Positions 1-6,008 are shown, counted from the stretch's first letter. The stretch: 6,864 bases of DNA from DATJPD01 sp036394195 (GCA_036394195.1 DASWFO010000276.1:1-6864); one strand, 5' to 3'. The notes: a model not told the origin generated them from the letters alone. Numbers and translations: made by a program.

Positions 1-112
1 GCTCCTCGACGCTGATCTTGTCGCCGGGGTTGTAGCGGTTGCCGTCGACGAACAGCTCACGCACGAAGGTATAGGCGTCTCCGCTGAGATTGGAGCGCCG
101 AAGCTTCTTCAC
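1..112 (-). CDS. GntR-family transcriptional regulator, N-terminal fragment (runs off the left edge)
   Basis: Only the first 37 codons plus one base are present. The start is a GTG at 112, chosen because AAGGAG lies six bases upstream and an in-frame TAG lies at 131-133, so the frame cannot extend far. The peptide begins VKKLRRSNLSGDAYTFVREL and continues with a segment of the type G-x-x-Y-x-PGDKISVEEL. This spacing (helix, D-G/x-G, PG-(D/E)-(K/R)-(I/L)-S-x-E-E-L) is the usual opening of the GntR winged-helix DNA-binding domain. Effector-domain type (FCD, UTRA or other) cannot be seen. It lies on the same strand as the fdx-fpr pair, 106 bases downstream of it, and is the natural candidate for local regulator of the cluster. 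The family call rests on a short segment from memory. Confidence 0.62.
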   Translation of the reverse strand, partial: MKKLRRSNLSGDAYTFVRELFVDGNRYNPGDKISVEE

Positions 113-171
113 ATTCCACTCCTTGGTCCGCTATGTCGCCGCCGGCTGTTGTGCGGGGGCCGATCGGCGAA

Positions 172-185
172 TCGCATGTTTCATC
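172..185 (-). promoter_or_regulatory. Candidate operator copy 3 upstream of the gntR start
   Basis: Read on the minus strand this is GATGAAACATGCGA. It matches 10 of 11 bases of CATGAAACATG, the motif found twice in the fdx/liv divergent region. It lies 60-73 bases upstream of the GTG of the GntR-type gene. A weak sigma70-like arrangement precedes it on the same strand: TTGAAT at 221-226, a 17-base spacer and TAAGAG at 198-203. That would put the transcription start near 191 and the motif at about +6 to +19. An autoregulatory site is inferred; nothing proves binding. Confidence 0.35.
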
Positions 186-218
186 CCACGGGCGTAGCTC
201 TTAAGGAAAAACCGCCGG

Positions 219-1613
219 TCATTCAAGGGCGCTTGGGCCCGTCGAACGTCCACCGTCGATCGTCTGAAGCATATCCGGAATGCGGGTGAATTTCTCCCGC
301 GGCTTGCCCTTCGGCTCGCCGCGGGCCCGCTCGACCAGGTCAATCGCCTGCCAGCCGGCATAGGACACGGGCCGCAGGCCGCGCGCCTGCAACGCCGGCA
401 ACAGGCCGGCGGAGCCCGGCCGCGGCGACAGATCGAGACCGGCCAGATCCTCGACAATTGCGGCCACCGTTTCGACGCTGTCCGCCCGGTTCGTGCCGAT
501 GATTCCGGTGGGCCCGCGCTTGATCCAGCCCGTGACATAAAGACCCGGAACCGGCGCCTCGCGGTCAAGCACGCGGCCCTTGCGGTTGGGTACAGTTCCG
601 GTCCCTTCGTGGAACACGATCCCCGGCAACGGCGTACCCTTGTAGCCGATGCTGCGGAAGACGAGCTGACACGGCAGCTCGACCGTCTCGGAGGCGGCGA
701 TCGCAACCTGCCGGAACGGCTCGCCCTGCAGCCGGTTCCGCGCCAAGGTGATCGTCTCGACCCGTCCGGGTCCACTGAACCGCAGCGGTGTCGCCAGAAA
801 CCGGAAGCACAGCCGGCGGCCACCCGCGCCGGCCGGAATGCCGGCGAAGCCACGGAGGACATCGACATTCTTCCGGTTCTCGTCGCCGCGCGGATCGGCG
901 AGCTCCGCCTGGCAGGCGCCGTTCAGCTCGAGATCGCCGGCGGCGATCGATACGGCGCAGCCGCGGATCTTGCCGAGCTCCTTCAGCTCGACGGACGTGA
1001 ATTTCGCCTGCGCCGGGCCGCGCCGCCCGATGATATGGATCTCGCGCACCCGGCTTTCCGCCAGGACCTCCAGCGCATGCTCGGCAATGTCGGTCCGCCG
1101 AAGGTCGTCGACCGGGGTTGCCAGGATACGGGCGACGTCCGCGGCCACATTCCCTTGGCCGATCACCGCCGCGGTTTCCCCGGACAGGTCGAACACGCGG
1201 TCGCGATAATCGGGATGGCCGTTGTACCAGCCGACGAACTCGGTCGCGGTGTGGCTGCCGCGGAGATCCTCGCCCTGAATGCCGAGACGGCGGTCGGCGT
1301 CGGCGCCGTTGGCGAAGATCACCACGTGATACGCCGCCTGGAGGTCGGCGACGGCTATGTCGCGGCCGACCGTCACGTTGCCGATGAACGAGAAGCCCGG
1401 CGAGCGGGCGATCTTGTCGTAGACCAGGATCACCTGCTTGATCTTGGGATGGTCCGGGGCGACCCCACCGCGCACCAGGCCGAACGGCGTCGGCAGCCGG
1501 TCGAACATGTCCACGGCGGCGCCCGGCTTGGCGCGCAGCAGCGCTTCCGCCGCGTAGAAGCCGCTCGGTCCGCTGCCGACAATCGCGACCTGCAGCGTCC
1601 CGCTCTGCGGCAT
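219..1613 (-). CDS. fprA: FprA/adrenodoxin-reductase-type NADPH:ferredoxin oxidoreductase (FAD)
   Basis: A 464-residue cytoplasmic flavoprotein, the usual length for FprA and adrenodoxin reductase homologues. It is expected to move electrons from NADPH through FAD to a ferredoxin. An N-terminal FAD Rossmann motif is seen as VGSGPSG at 12-18, followed by PFGLVRGGVAPDHPKIK at 43-59, typical of this family. The NADP-binding motif GQGNVAADVAR is at 152-162, and GRRGPAQAKFT, with the arginines expected to contact the NADP phosphate, is at 196-206. The late FAD-binding block GWIKRGPTGIIGTN is at 362-375. A family-typical C-terminal stretch ending near KFTRIPDML (441-449) is present, so the protein looks intact. 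It starts 19 bases after the fdx stop with only a weak GGGCGGG ribosome site, and is almost certainly co-transcribed with fdx as its direct electron donor. The plant-type (two-domain) FNR family is excluded by the motif order. No convincing terminator is visible after the stop. The symbol is by family resemblance. Confidence 0.93.
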   Translation of the reverse strand: MPQSGTLQVAIVGSGPSGFYAAEALLRAKPGAAVDMFDRLPTPFGLVRGGVAPDHPKIKQVILVYDKIARSPGFSFIGNVTVGRDIAVADLQAAYHVVIFANGADADRRLGIQGEDLRGSHTATEFVGWYNGHPDYRDRVFDLSGETAAVIGQGNVAADVARILATPVDDLRRTDIAEHALEVLAESRVREIHIIGRRGPAQAKFTSVELKELGKIRGCAVSIAAGDLELNGACQAELADPRGDENRKNVDVLRGFAGIPAGAGGRRLCFRFLATPLRFSGPGRVETITLARNRLQGEPFRQVAIAASETVELPCQLVFRSIGYKGTPLPGIVFHEGTGTVPNRKGRVLDREAPVPGLYVTGWIKRGPTGIIGTNRADSVETVAAIVEDLAGLDLSPRPGSAGLLPALQARGLRPVSYAGWQAIDLVERARGEPKGKPREKFTRIPDMLQTIDGGRSTGPSALE

Positions 1614-1632
1614 CGAACGAAGGCCCGCCCGG

Positions 1633-1938
1633 CTAGTAGCCGAGCTCGGCGCGCCGCTGCTCGGCGGTGGGCAGCGGATCCTGCTTCTGGTCGATCACCG
1701 GCAGGGCGCGCGACTTCTCGGCATTCACCACGATCCAGTGTTGCTTGTCGGCGGGGAGATCGTCTTCACCGAAGATCGCCTTCACCGGGCACACCGGGAT
1801 GCAGGCGCGGCAGTCGATGCAGATGTCGTTGTCGATGTAGACCATGTCGGCATCGGCGTGAAAACACGCGACCGGGCACACCGCGACGCATTCCGTGAAC
1901 CGGCATCGCTGGCAGTTGTCCGTCACCACGATCGTCAT
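1633..1938 (-). CDS. fdxA: Seven-iron (3Fe-4S/4Fe-4S) ferredoxin, FdxA type
   Basis: A 101-residue soluble electron carrier of the Azotobacter FdI/FdxA family. ATG at 1938 is preferred over the in-frame TTG one codon upstream: GGGAGGG sits at suitable distance, and the N-terminus MTIVVTDNC then aligns with FdI. Cysteines are at 9, 12, 17, 21, 25, 40, 43, 46 and 50. By comparison with FdI, C9, C17 and C50 should hold the 3Fe-4S cluster and C21, C40, C43 and C46 the 4Fe-4S cluster; C12 and C25 match known non-ligand cysteines. The C-terminal part, with DPLP near 87-90, is present but shorter than in FdI. The next gene on the strand is an FprA-type reductase, so the two form a ready NADPH-to-ferredoxin chain. 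The final acceptor (for example a P450, ring-hydroxylating oxygenase or reductase) is not in the window. Confidence 0.95.
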   Translation of the reverse strand: MTIVVTDNCQRCRFTECVAVCPVACFHADADMVYIDNDICIDCRACIPVCPVKAIFGEDDLPADKQHWIVVNAEKSRALPVIDQKQDPLPTAEQRRAELGY

Positions 1939-1983
1939 CAAGGCCCTCCCGTGTCGATGCCACGCCGCCGCTGAACCTCATCA

Positions 1984-2012
1984 AGATTAGGCGAGCAGGC
2001 CGTAGAAATCAA
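1984..2012 (-). promoter_or_regulatory. Candidate sigma70 promoter for fdx-fpr
   Basis: On the minus strand, TTGATT (2007-2012, four of six to TTGACA) is followed by a 17-base spacer and TAATCT (1984-1989, three of six to TATAAT). The predicted transcript start is near 1977, giving a leader of about 40 bases before the fdx ATG at 1938. The heptad repeat at 2011-2028 touches the -35 box, so a protein bound there could block or recruit polymerase. The match is modest. Confidence 0.35.
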
Positions 2013-2028
2013 ACATGAAACATGAAAC
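2011..2028. promoter_or_regulatory. Tandem AAACATG heptads; candidate operator copy 1
   Basis: AAACATG is repeated twice in tandem and followed by AAAC, giving a perfect seven-base period over 18 bases. Within it, CATGAAACATG (2014-2024) is a perfect inverted repeat, CATG-3-CATG. It abuts the -35 of the candidate fdx promoter. A near copy (13 of 14 bases) lies at 2146-2159, and a third, weaker copy lies at 172-185. It is AT-richer than the surrounding DNA. An operator role is inferred from copy number and position. Confidence 0.45.
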
Positions 2029-2052
2029 TCTCGGGCACCCGCGGAGCGCCGG

Positions 2053-2083
2053 AAATCCCCGTCTGGCAAGGATTTACGGGGAT
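2053..2083. repeat. Inverted repeat with two mutually exclusive pairings
   Basis: ATCCCCGT (2055-2062) and ACGGGGAT (2076-2083) are perfect eight-base inverted arms separated by 13 bases; arm centres are 21 bases apart, close to two helical turns. A second perfect pairing shares the left arm: AAATCC (2053-2058) with GGATTT (2070-2075). The element lies between the two candidate promoters, upstream of the predicted liv transcript start. It therefore fits a dimeric regulator site better than an RNA switch, unless transcription begins further upstream. No T-tract follows, so it is not a standard terminator. Confidence 0.4.
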
Positions 2084-2111
2084 GTGCGGTGGGGCTGCCG
2101 CGCCGACGGCG

Positions 2112-2140
2112 TTGACTCTGGCAGGGTTTCGCGAAATCAT
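2112..2140 (+). promoter_or_regulatory. Candidate sigma70 promoter for the liv operon
   Basis: TTGACT (2112-2117, five of six to TTGACA) is followed by a 17-base spacer and AATCAT (2135-2140, four of six to TATAAT). The predicted start is near 2147, giving a leader of about 79 bases before the ATG at 2226. The perfect ten-base palindrome TTTCGCGAAA (2127-2136) fills the end of the spacer and enters the -10 box. The CATAAAACATGAAA motif (2146-2159) begins at the predicted start. Both are positions where a repressor would interfere with initiation. Confidence 0.45.
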
Positions 2141-2145
2141 CGTGA

Positions 2146-2159
2146 CATAAAACATGAAA
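2146..2159. promoter_or_regulatory. Candidate operator copy 2 at the predicted liv transcript start
   Basis: CATAAAACATGAAA differs at one base from CATGAAACATGAAA at 2014-2027. The two copies are 132 bases apart in the same orientation and sit on the liv and fdx promoters respectively. The match at matching promoter positions suggests a common regulator, plausibly the GntR-type protein encoded at the left edge. Confidence 0.42.
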
Positions 2160-2225
2160 GCTTGGCGCGCGCCCGCCACAAGTCGGTGCGGCCCGGCGGC
2201 TACACGCGACAGGGGAGATCGGGAG

Positions 2226-3425
2226 ATGCGGGCTTCCAGCCAGATCAGATTCGCATGCCACGCCATGGTCGTTGCCGCCGGTCTGCTGTGGGCCGCGGCA
2301 CCGGCGGGCGCCCAGCAACCGATCAAGCTCGGCTTTTTCGGCCCGCTGACCGACCGCTTCGCCGCCCTCGGCATCGACGCCAAGAAGGGTGCCGATCTGG
2401 CGATCAAGCTCGCCAACGACGCCGGCGGCGTGAATGGGCGCAAGATCGAGCTGGTCGCCTATGACGACCGCGGCAACCGGACCGAGTCCATCGCGGTGGT
2501 CCGCAAGATGATCGAGCAGGACAACGTCGTCGCCATCGTCGGCGGGTCGCTCAGCCTAACCAGCATCGCGTCCGCACCGGTCGCGAACGAAGAAAAGGTG
2601 CCGATGGTGGCTGCCTACTCCAACGCCGTCGGCGTGGTGAAGGGCAACGACTATGTGTTCCGCTGGGCAAGCGTCGCCGACGTGCAGGGCTGGGTGATGG
2701 CCCATCACGCCGTGCAGGAGCGCGGCTACAAGAAGTTCGCGCTCCTGATGCAGGACGAGGAATACGGCCGCGGCATCATCAACGGCGCCGAGCAGGGGCT
2801 GAAGAAGCTCGGCGGCGAAGTGGTGTACAAGAAGGCGTTCCCGCCCACCGAGCGCGAATTCCGCGCCATCATGACCGAGATCAAGGCGTTGAACGTCGAC
2901 GCCGTGCTGATGAGCGGGCTCGGCCCCGTGCTGACCGCGGGCGGCCGCCAGGGCTACGAGATCGGCGTGTTTCCGAAGGCCCAGCTGTATGTCGGCTGCG
3001 ACCTCAACGAGGCGGACTGGTTCACCGGCATCGGCGAGAACGGCGACGGCACCATCGGCACGCTGGAGTTCATCACCCCCACCGACAATGCGATCACCAA
3101 GAAGTTCATGGCCGACTACGAGGCGGCCTACAAAGAGAAGATCATCACCCACGAGGCGGGGCTCGCCTACGACGCGACGCGGCTGATCATCGACGCCATG
3201 AAGCGCGGCGGCGTCGATCGCGAAGGCATCCGCAAGGCGCTCGCCGAGACGAAGTCGTTCACGAACCTCTCCGGCGTCAAAATCTCCTATACCGAGCTGC
3301 GCGAGCCCATGCTGCCGATCGCGCTTGGCCGCTGGGACAAGGCGAGCCAGCAGATCAAGCTGATGAAGTTCGTGGAAGACCCGGCGCTGATCGATCCGCG
3401 GCCCTGGTACCAGTACTACAAGTAG
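2226..3425 (+). CDS. Periplasmic substrate-binding protein of a branched-chain-amino-acid-type ABC importer (Peripla_BP_6)
   Basis: A 399-residue precursor. ATG at 2226 is chosen because GGGGAG lies just upstream and because translation from there opens with a signal peptide: basic residues at 2 and 8, a hydrophobic core at about 13-25, and cleavage expected after AGA (27-29), leaving about 370 residues. An in-frame ATG at 2154 would add 24 charged residues before the signal. The mature start IKLGFFGPLT (33-42), the NDAGGVNGRKIELVAYDD block (64-81) and VVAIVGGSLS (101-110) are typical of LivK/AmiC-like type I binding proteins. The fold appears complete to the C-terminus. Its job is to capture the ligand and deliver it to LivHM. 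The ligand is not certain: relatives bind amino acids, amides, urea or aromatic acids. It is first in the operon, 56 bases before livH. Confidence 0.93.
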   Translation: MRASSQIRFACHAMVVAAGLLWAAAPAGAQQPIKLGFFGPLTDRFAALGIDAKKGADLAIKLANDAGGVNGRKIELVAYDDRGNRTESIAVVRKMIEQDNVVAIVGGSLSLTSIASAPVANEEKVPMVAAYSNAVGVVKGNDYVFRWASVADVQGWVMAHHAVQERGYKKFALLMQDEEYGRGIINGAEQGLKKLGGEVVYKKAFPPTEREFRAIMTEIKALNVDAVLMSGLGPVLTAGGRQGYEIGVFPKAQLYVGCDLNEADWFTGIGENGDGTIGTLEFITPTDNAITKKFMADYEAAYKEKIITHEAGLAYDATRLIIDAMKRGGVDREGIRKALAETKSFTNLSGVKISYTELREPMLPIALGRWDKASQQIKLMKFVEDPALIDPRPWYQYYK

Positions 3426-3467
3426 GCAGCGGTACGATGGCCGAGCGGGACTCGACCCTGGCGTAGA

Positions 3468-3480
3468 GAAGCATCGCTTC
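3468..3480 (+). other. Small hairpin immediately before the livH start
   Basis: GAAGC (3468-3472), ATC and GCTTC (3476-3480) form a perfect five-base-pair stem with a three-base loop, ending one base before the livH ATG. The only Shine-Dalgarno-like bases upstream, AGAGAAG (3465-3471), partly lie in the left arm. Such a structure could lower livH translation relative to the binding protein, which is usually needed in excess. The stem is short and may be chance. Confidence 0.25.
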
Positions 3481-3481
3481 G

Positions 3482-4351
3482 ATGAACGCGACCGTGCTCG
3501 GGCAGCAGCTGGTGAACGCGCTGGCCCTGGGGTCGGTCTATGCCATGATCGCGGTCGGCCTGGCGATGATCTATGGCGTGCTGCGCATCCTGCATATCGC
3601 GCATGCCGGCATCTATACCGCCGGGGCCTATCTCGGCCTTCTGGCCTTCCGGGAAACCGGCAACCTGGTGATCGCCCTCATCGTTGCAATGACCGCGGCG
3701 GCCCTGCTCGGCGCCTTGATCGAGCGCTTCATCTACCGCCCGATGCTGGCACGGCCGCGCATCGTGGCCCTGATCGCCAGCATCGGGCTGTTCATCTGCC
3801 TGTCCGACCTGTTCCGCATCCTGGCCGGGCCGCACCAGCTGGCGTTCGACGTGCCGGAGCTCGCCGGCCGGTACACGGCCGGCGGAATCACGGTGTCCGG
3901 CATCGACCTGGTCATCCTCGGCGGCACGGCGGCAATCTTCGTGGCCCTCTGGTTCGTCATCCGCAAGACCTCAATGGGGTTTGCGATCCGCGCGGTGGCT
4001 CAGGACGTCGAGACGGCGAAGACCATGGGGATCGACGTCGACCGCAGCGTCTCGCGCGTGTTCATGATCGGCTCCGCCATCGCCGCGTTCGGCGGCGTCG
4101 CCGTCGCCATCCTGTACAACGCCGTCTACACGACCATGGGCGACATGATCGGCTACAAGGGCTTGGCGCTGATCGTGATCGGCGGCTTCGGCAGCATCTC
4201 GGGGGCGGTGCTCGCCGCCTTCCTGCTCGGCTTTGCCGAGACCGCACTCACCACCTATATGGACCTGCCGCTGTCGCGCGAGGGCATCGCCATGCTGATG
4301 CTGGTGCTGCTCATCCTGATCCGGCCGCAAGGGCTGCTCGGCAAGGCCTGA
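3482..4351 (+). CDS. livH: ABC importer inner-membrane permease, LivH type
   Basis: A 289-residue integral membrane protein, one of the two different permease subunits of a HAAT-family importer. Hydrophobic segments cover roughly 10-35, 40-56, 61-80, 92-115, 141-160, 192-212, 226-254 and 266-281, consistent with the usual eight or so helices. Family landmarks are the N-terminal LVNALALGSVYAMIAVGLAM (10-29), HAGIYTAGAYLG (41-52), the cytoplasmic EAA-like coupling loop GFAIRAVAQDVETAKTMGID (166-185), IGGFGSISGAVLAA (233-246) and the C-terminal RPQGLLGK (281-288). The ATG at 3482 gives the standard LivH N-terminus; its ribosome site is weak and falls in a small hairpin. It pairs with LivM, which starts three bases after its stop. 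Confidence 0.94.
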   Translation: MNATVLGQQLVNALALGSVYAMIAVGLAMIYGVLRILHIAHAGIYTAGAYLGLLAFRETGNLVIALIVAMTAAALLGALIERFIYRPMLARPRIVALIASIGLFICLSDLFRILAGPHQLAFDVPELAGRYTAGGITVSGIDLVILGGTAAIFVALWFVIRKTSMGFAIRAVAQDVETAKTMGIDVDRSVSRVFMIGSAIAAFGGVAVAILYNAVYTTMGDMIGYKGLALIVIGGFGSISGAVLAAFLLGFAETALTTYMDLPLSREGIAMLMLVLLILIRPQGLLGKA

Positions 4352-4354
4352 CCC

Positions 4355-5278
4355 ATGCTCGACGCCTACACCATAACCATCCTGTCGCTGATGGGCATCT
4401 GGAGCATCGTGGCACTGGGGCTGAACGTGATCACCGGCTATGCCGGCCAGTTCAATCTCGGCATCGGCGTCTACATGGGCACCGGCGCCTATACGACGGC
4501 CATGCTGACGACGGCCGCCGGCTTCTCGTTCTGGGAGGCGCTGCCGCTGGCGGTGGCCGCCGCGGCCCTCATGGGCTTCATCACCGGCCTGCCGGCGCTG
4601 CGGGTGCGCGAGGATTCTCTGGCCGTCCTCACCATCGGCATGGTGTTCGTCTTCGAATCCCTGCTCGTCTACCTGCCCTATTTCGGCGGACCGCTCGGCA
4701 TCGGCCGCATCGCGCGCGTCAGTTTCGGCGGCGACGCCGTCGGCAAGGAAGGATACCTGCTCATCATCCTGGCAGCGCTGGCACTGACCATCGCGGCAAC
4801 GCTCTATCTCAAGCGGGCGTGGATCGGCCTCGCCTGGGAAAGTGTGCGCGAGAACGAGCTCGCGACCAGCGTGATCGGCATCCATCCGGCCCGCTTCAAG
4901 CTCTACGCCTTCACCATCGGCGCGGCGTTCGCCGGGCTCGGCGGAGTTCTGTACGCGCATTTCACCCGCTACGTGACCCCGTACGATTTCGGCTTCCTGC
5001 CGTCGATCTACGTTCTCGCGATGGTCGTGCTGGGCGGCCTCGGCACCATCCGCGGGGCGGTGTTCGGCGCCTGCTTCCTGACCCTCCTGCCCGAGCTGTT
5101 CCGGTTCGTTCAGGACTATCGCAACCTGATCTACGGCATGGCCCTGGTGCTGCTCATGCTGTACGAGCCGCGCGGCCTGTTGGGCGACGGCAGCTTTGTC
5201 TGGCGCCACGCCAAAGCAGCCGCGACCCGCCTGCGGGCACTGCTCTGGCACGGCCGACAATATGCTGCAAACCCGTAA
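4355..5278 (+). CDS. livM: ABC importer inner-membrane permease, LivM type
   Basis: A 307-residue membrane protein forming the second half of the translocation path. Landmarks are LNVITGYAGQFNLGIGVYMG (23-42), LPALRVREDSLAVLTIGMVF (79-98), the coupling loop AWESVRENELATSVIGIHPA (160-179), the following AFAGLGGVLYAH (191-202), MVVLGGLGTIRGAVFGA (223-239) and EPRGLLG (271-277). The first E. coli-type N-terminal extension is absent, as in many LivM proteins outside enterics. After EPRGLLG there is a hydrophilic, basic tail of about 30 residues (278-307) whose codons overlap the livG start by 17 bases. It begins three bases after livH, which indicates coupled translation, with only AAGG as a ribosome site. 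Confidence 0.94.
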   Translation: MLDAYTITILSLMGIWSIVALGLNVITGYAGQFNLGIGVYMGTGAYTTAMLTTAAGFSFWEALPLAVAAAALMGFITGLPALRVREDSLAVLTIGMVFVFESLLVYLPYFGGPLGIGRIARVSFGGDAVGKEGYLLIILAALALTIAATLYLKRAWIGLAWESVRENELATSVIGIHPARFKLYAFTIGAAFAGLGGVLYAHFTRYVTPYDFGFLPSIYVLAMVVLGGLGTIRGAVFGACFLTLLPELFRFVQDYRNLIYGMALVLLMLYEPRGLLGDGSFVWRHAKAAATRLRALLWHGRQYAANP

Positions 5279-6008
5279 CCTGACGCGGCGCTTCGCCGGC
5301 CTGACGGCGGTCGGCGGCGTCGACCTGGACGTCGCGGCGGGCGAGATCTTCGGTGTCATCGGACCGAACGGCGCCGGCAAGACCACGTTCTTCAATCTCC
5401 TGAGCGGCGTCTTTCCGTGCACCGCCGGCGAGATCCTGTTCAAAGGGCAGCCGATCCACCGCCTGCCGCCGCACCGCATCGCCCGGCTGGGCATCGGCCG
5501 CACGTTCCAGATCGTGCGGCCGTTCGGCGATTTGAGCGTGATCGAAAACGTGCTGGCCGGCCTGGGAGCCCGCTTCTGCACCGGCGTCCTGCCAGCGCTG
5601 GGATCGCATCACCGCAAGCGCCATCGCGACGCGGCACGGGCTCTCCTCGCGCGCACGGCGCTGGCCCCTTACGAGGCCGAGATCGCGCGCAACCTGCCGC
5701 TGGGCCTGTTGCGCCGCCTCGAGATCGCCCGCGCCCTCGGCCTGCAGCCGGACCTGCTGCTGCTCGATGAATCGTTTTCCGGCCTCAGCCACAAGGAGGC
5801 GGCGTCGCTGGTCGAGCTCGTGCGCGAGCTGCGCCGCGACGGCATGACCATCCTGCTGATCGAGCACAACATGCAGATCACGATGCAGCTGTGCGACCGG
5901 CTGGCCGTGCTCGACCGCGGCGAGAAGATCGCCGAAGGCACACCCGAAGAGATCCGCCGGAACAAACGGGTGATCGAGGCGTATCTCGGACAGGAAGCCC
6001 ATGCTTGA
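5262..6008 (+). CDS. livG: ABC importer ATPase subunit, LivG type, with degenerate signature and D-loop
   Basis: A 248-residue cytoplasmic nucleotide-binding subunit. ATG at 5262 is preferred because it gives the standard MLQTRNLTRRFAGLTAV opening; the TTG at 5196 in the same frame would add 22 residues unlike the family. Walker A is GPNGAGKTT (34-42), the Q-loop is TFQ with Q83, Walker B is LLLLDES with D169 and E170, and the switch histidine is H202 in IEHN. Two regions depart from LivG norms as I recall them: the signature reads LPLGLLRRLEIAR (145-157) where LxYGxQRRLEIAR is usual, and the segment after Walker B reads SFSGLSH where PxAGLNP is usual. The C-terminal LivG motif GTPEEIRRNKRVIEAYLG (226-243) is intact, so the gene is not decaying. 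It overlaps livM by 17 bases and livF by 8. Confidence 0.93.
   Translation: MLQTRNLTRRFAGLTAVGGVDLDVAAGEIFGVIGPNGAGKTTFFNLLSGVFPCTAGEILFKGQPIHRLPPHRIARLGIGRTFQIVRPFGDLSVIENVLAGLGARFCTGVLPALGSHHRKRHRDAARALLARTALAPYEAEIARNLPLGLLRRLEIARALGLQPDLLLLDESFSGLSHKEAASLVELVRELRRDGMTILLIEHNMQITMQLCDRLAVLDRGEKIAEGTPEEIRRNKRVIEAYLGQEAHA

Noticed and set aside
159..168. Ten-base palindrome GCCGATCGGC upstream of the gntR start
   Set aside because: Perfect but built from bases common in this GC-rich DNA, occurs alone, and is not repeated in the divergent region.
609..1898. 429-codon plus-strand frame opposite fprA and fdxA
   Set aside because: It is antisense to two well-recognised proteins, has biased composition and no recognisable domain or ribosome site.
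2119..2134. Sigma54-like TGGCA...GC pattern in the liv promoter
   Set aside because: The GG and GC elements are one base too close, and the -12 element reads TCGC rather than TTGC.
2154..2225. Upstream in-frame ATG for the binding protein, adding 24 residues
   Set aside because: The ATG lies in the operator-like motif near the predicted transcript start, lacks a ribosome site, and would bury the signal peptide behind a charged extension.
3436..3465. Nine-codon open frame (ATG...TAG) between the binding protein and livH
   Set aside because: It is too short, lacks a ribosome site and shows no leader-peptide feature such as repeated codons for one amino acid.
5196..5261. Upstream TTG start for livG, adding 22 residues
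   Set aside because: The extra residues do not match LivG proteins, and the ATG at 5262 gives the normal N-terminus.
3971..5581. 536-codon open frame on the minus strand opposite livH, livM and livG
   Set aside because: It is a shadow of GC-rich third positions: its protein is low-complexity (Ala, Gly, Arg, Gln, Asp), has no motif, and lies opposite three genes with clear family motifs.
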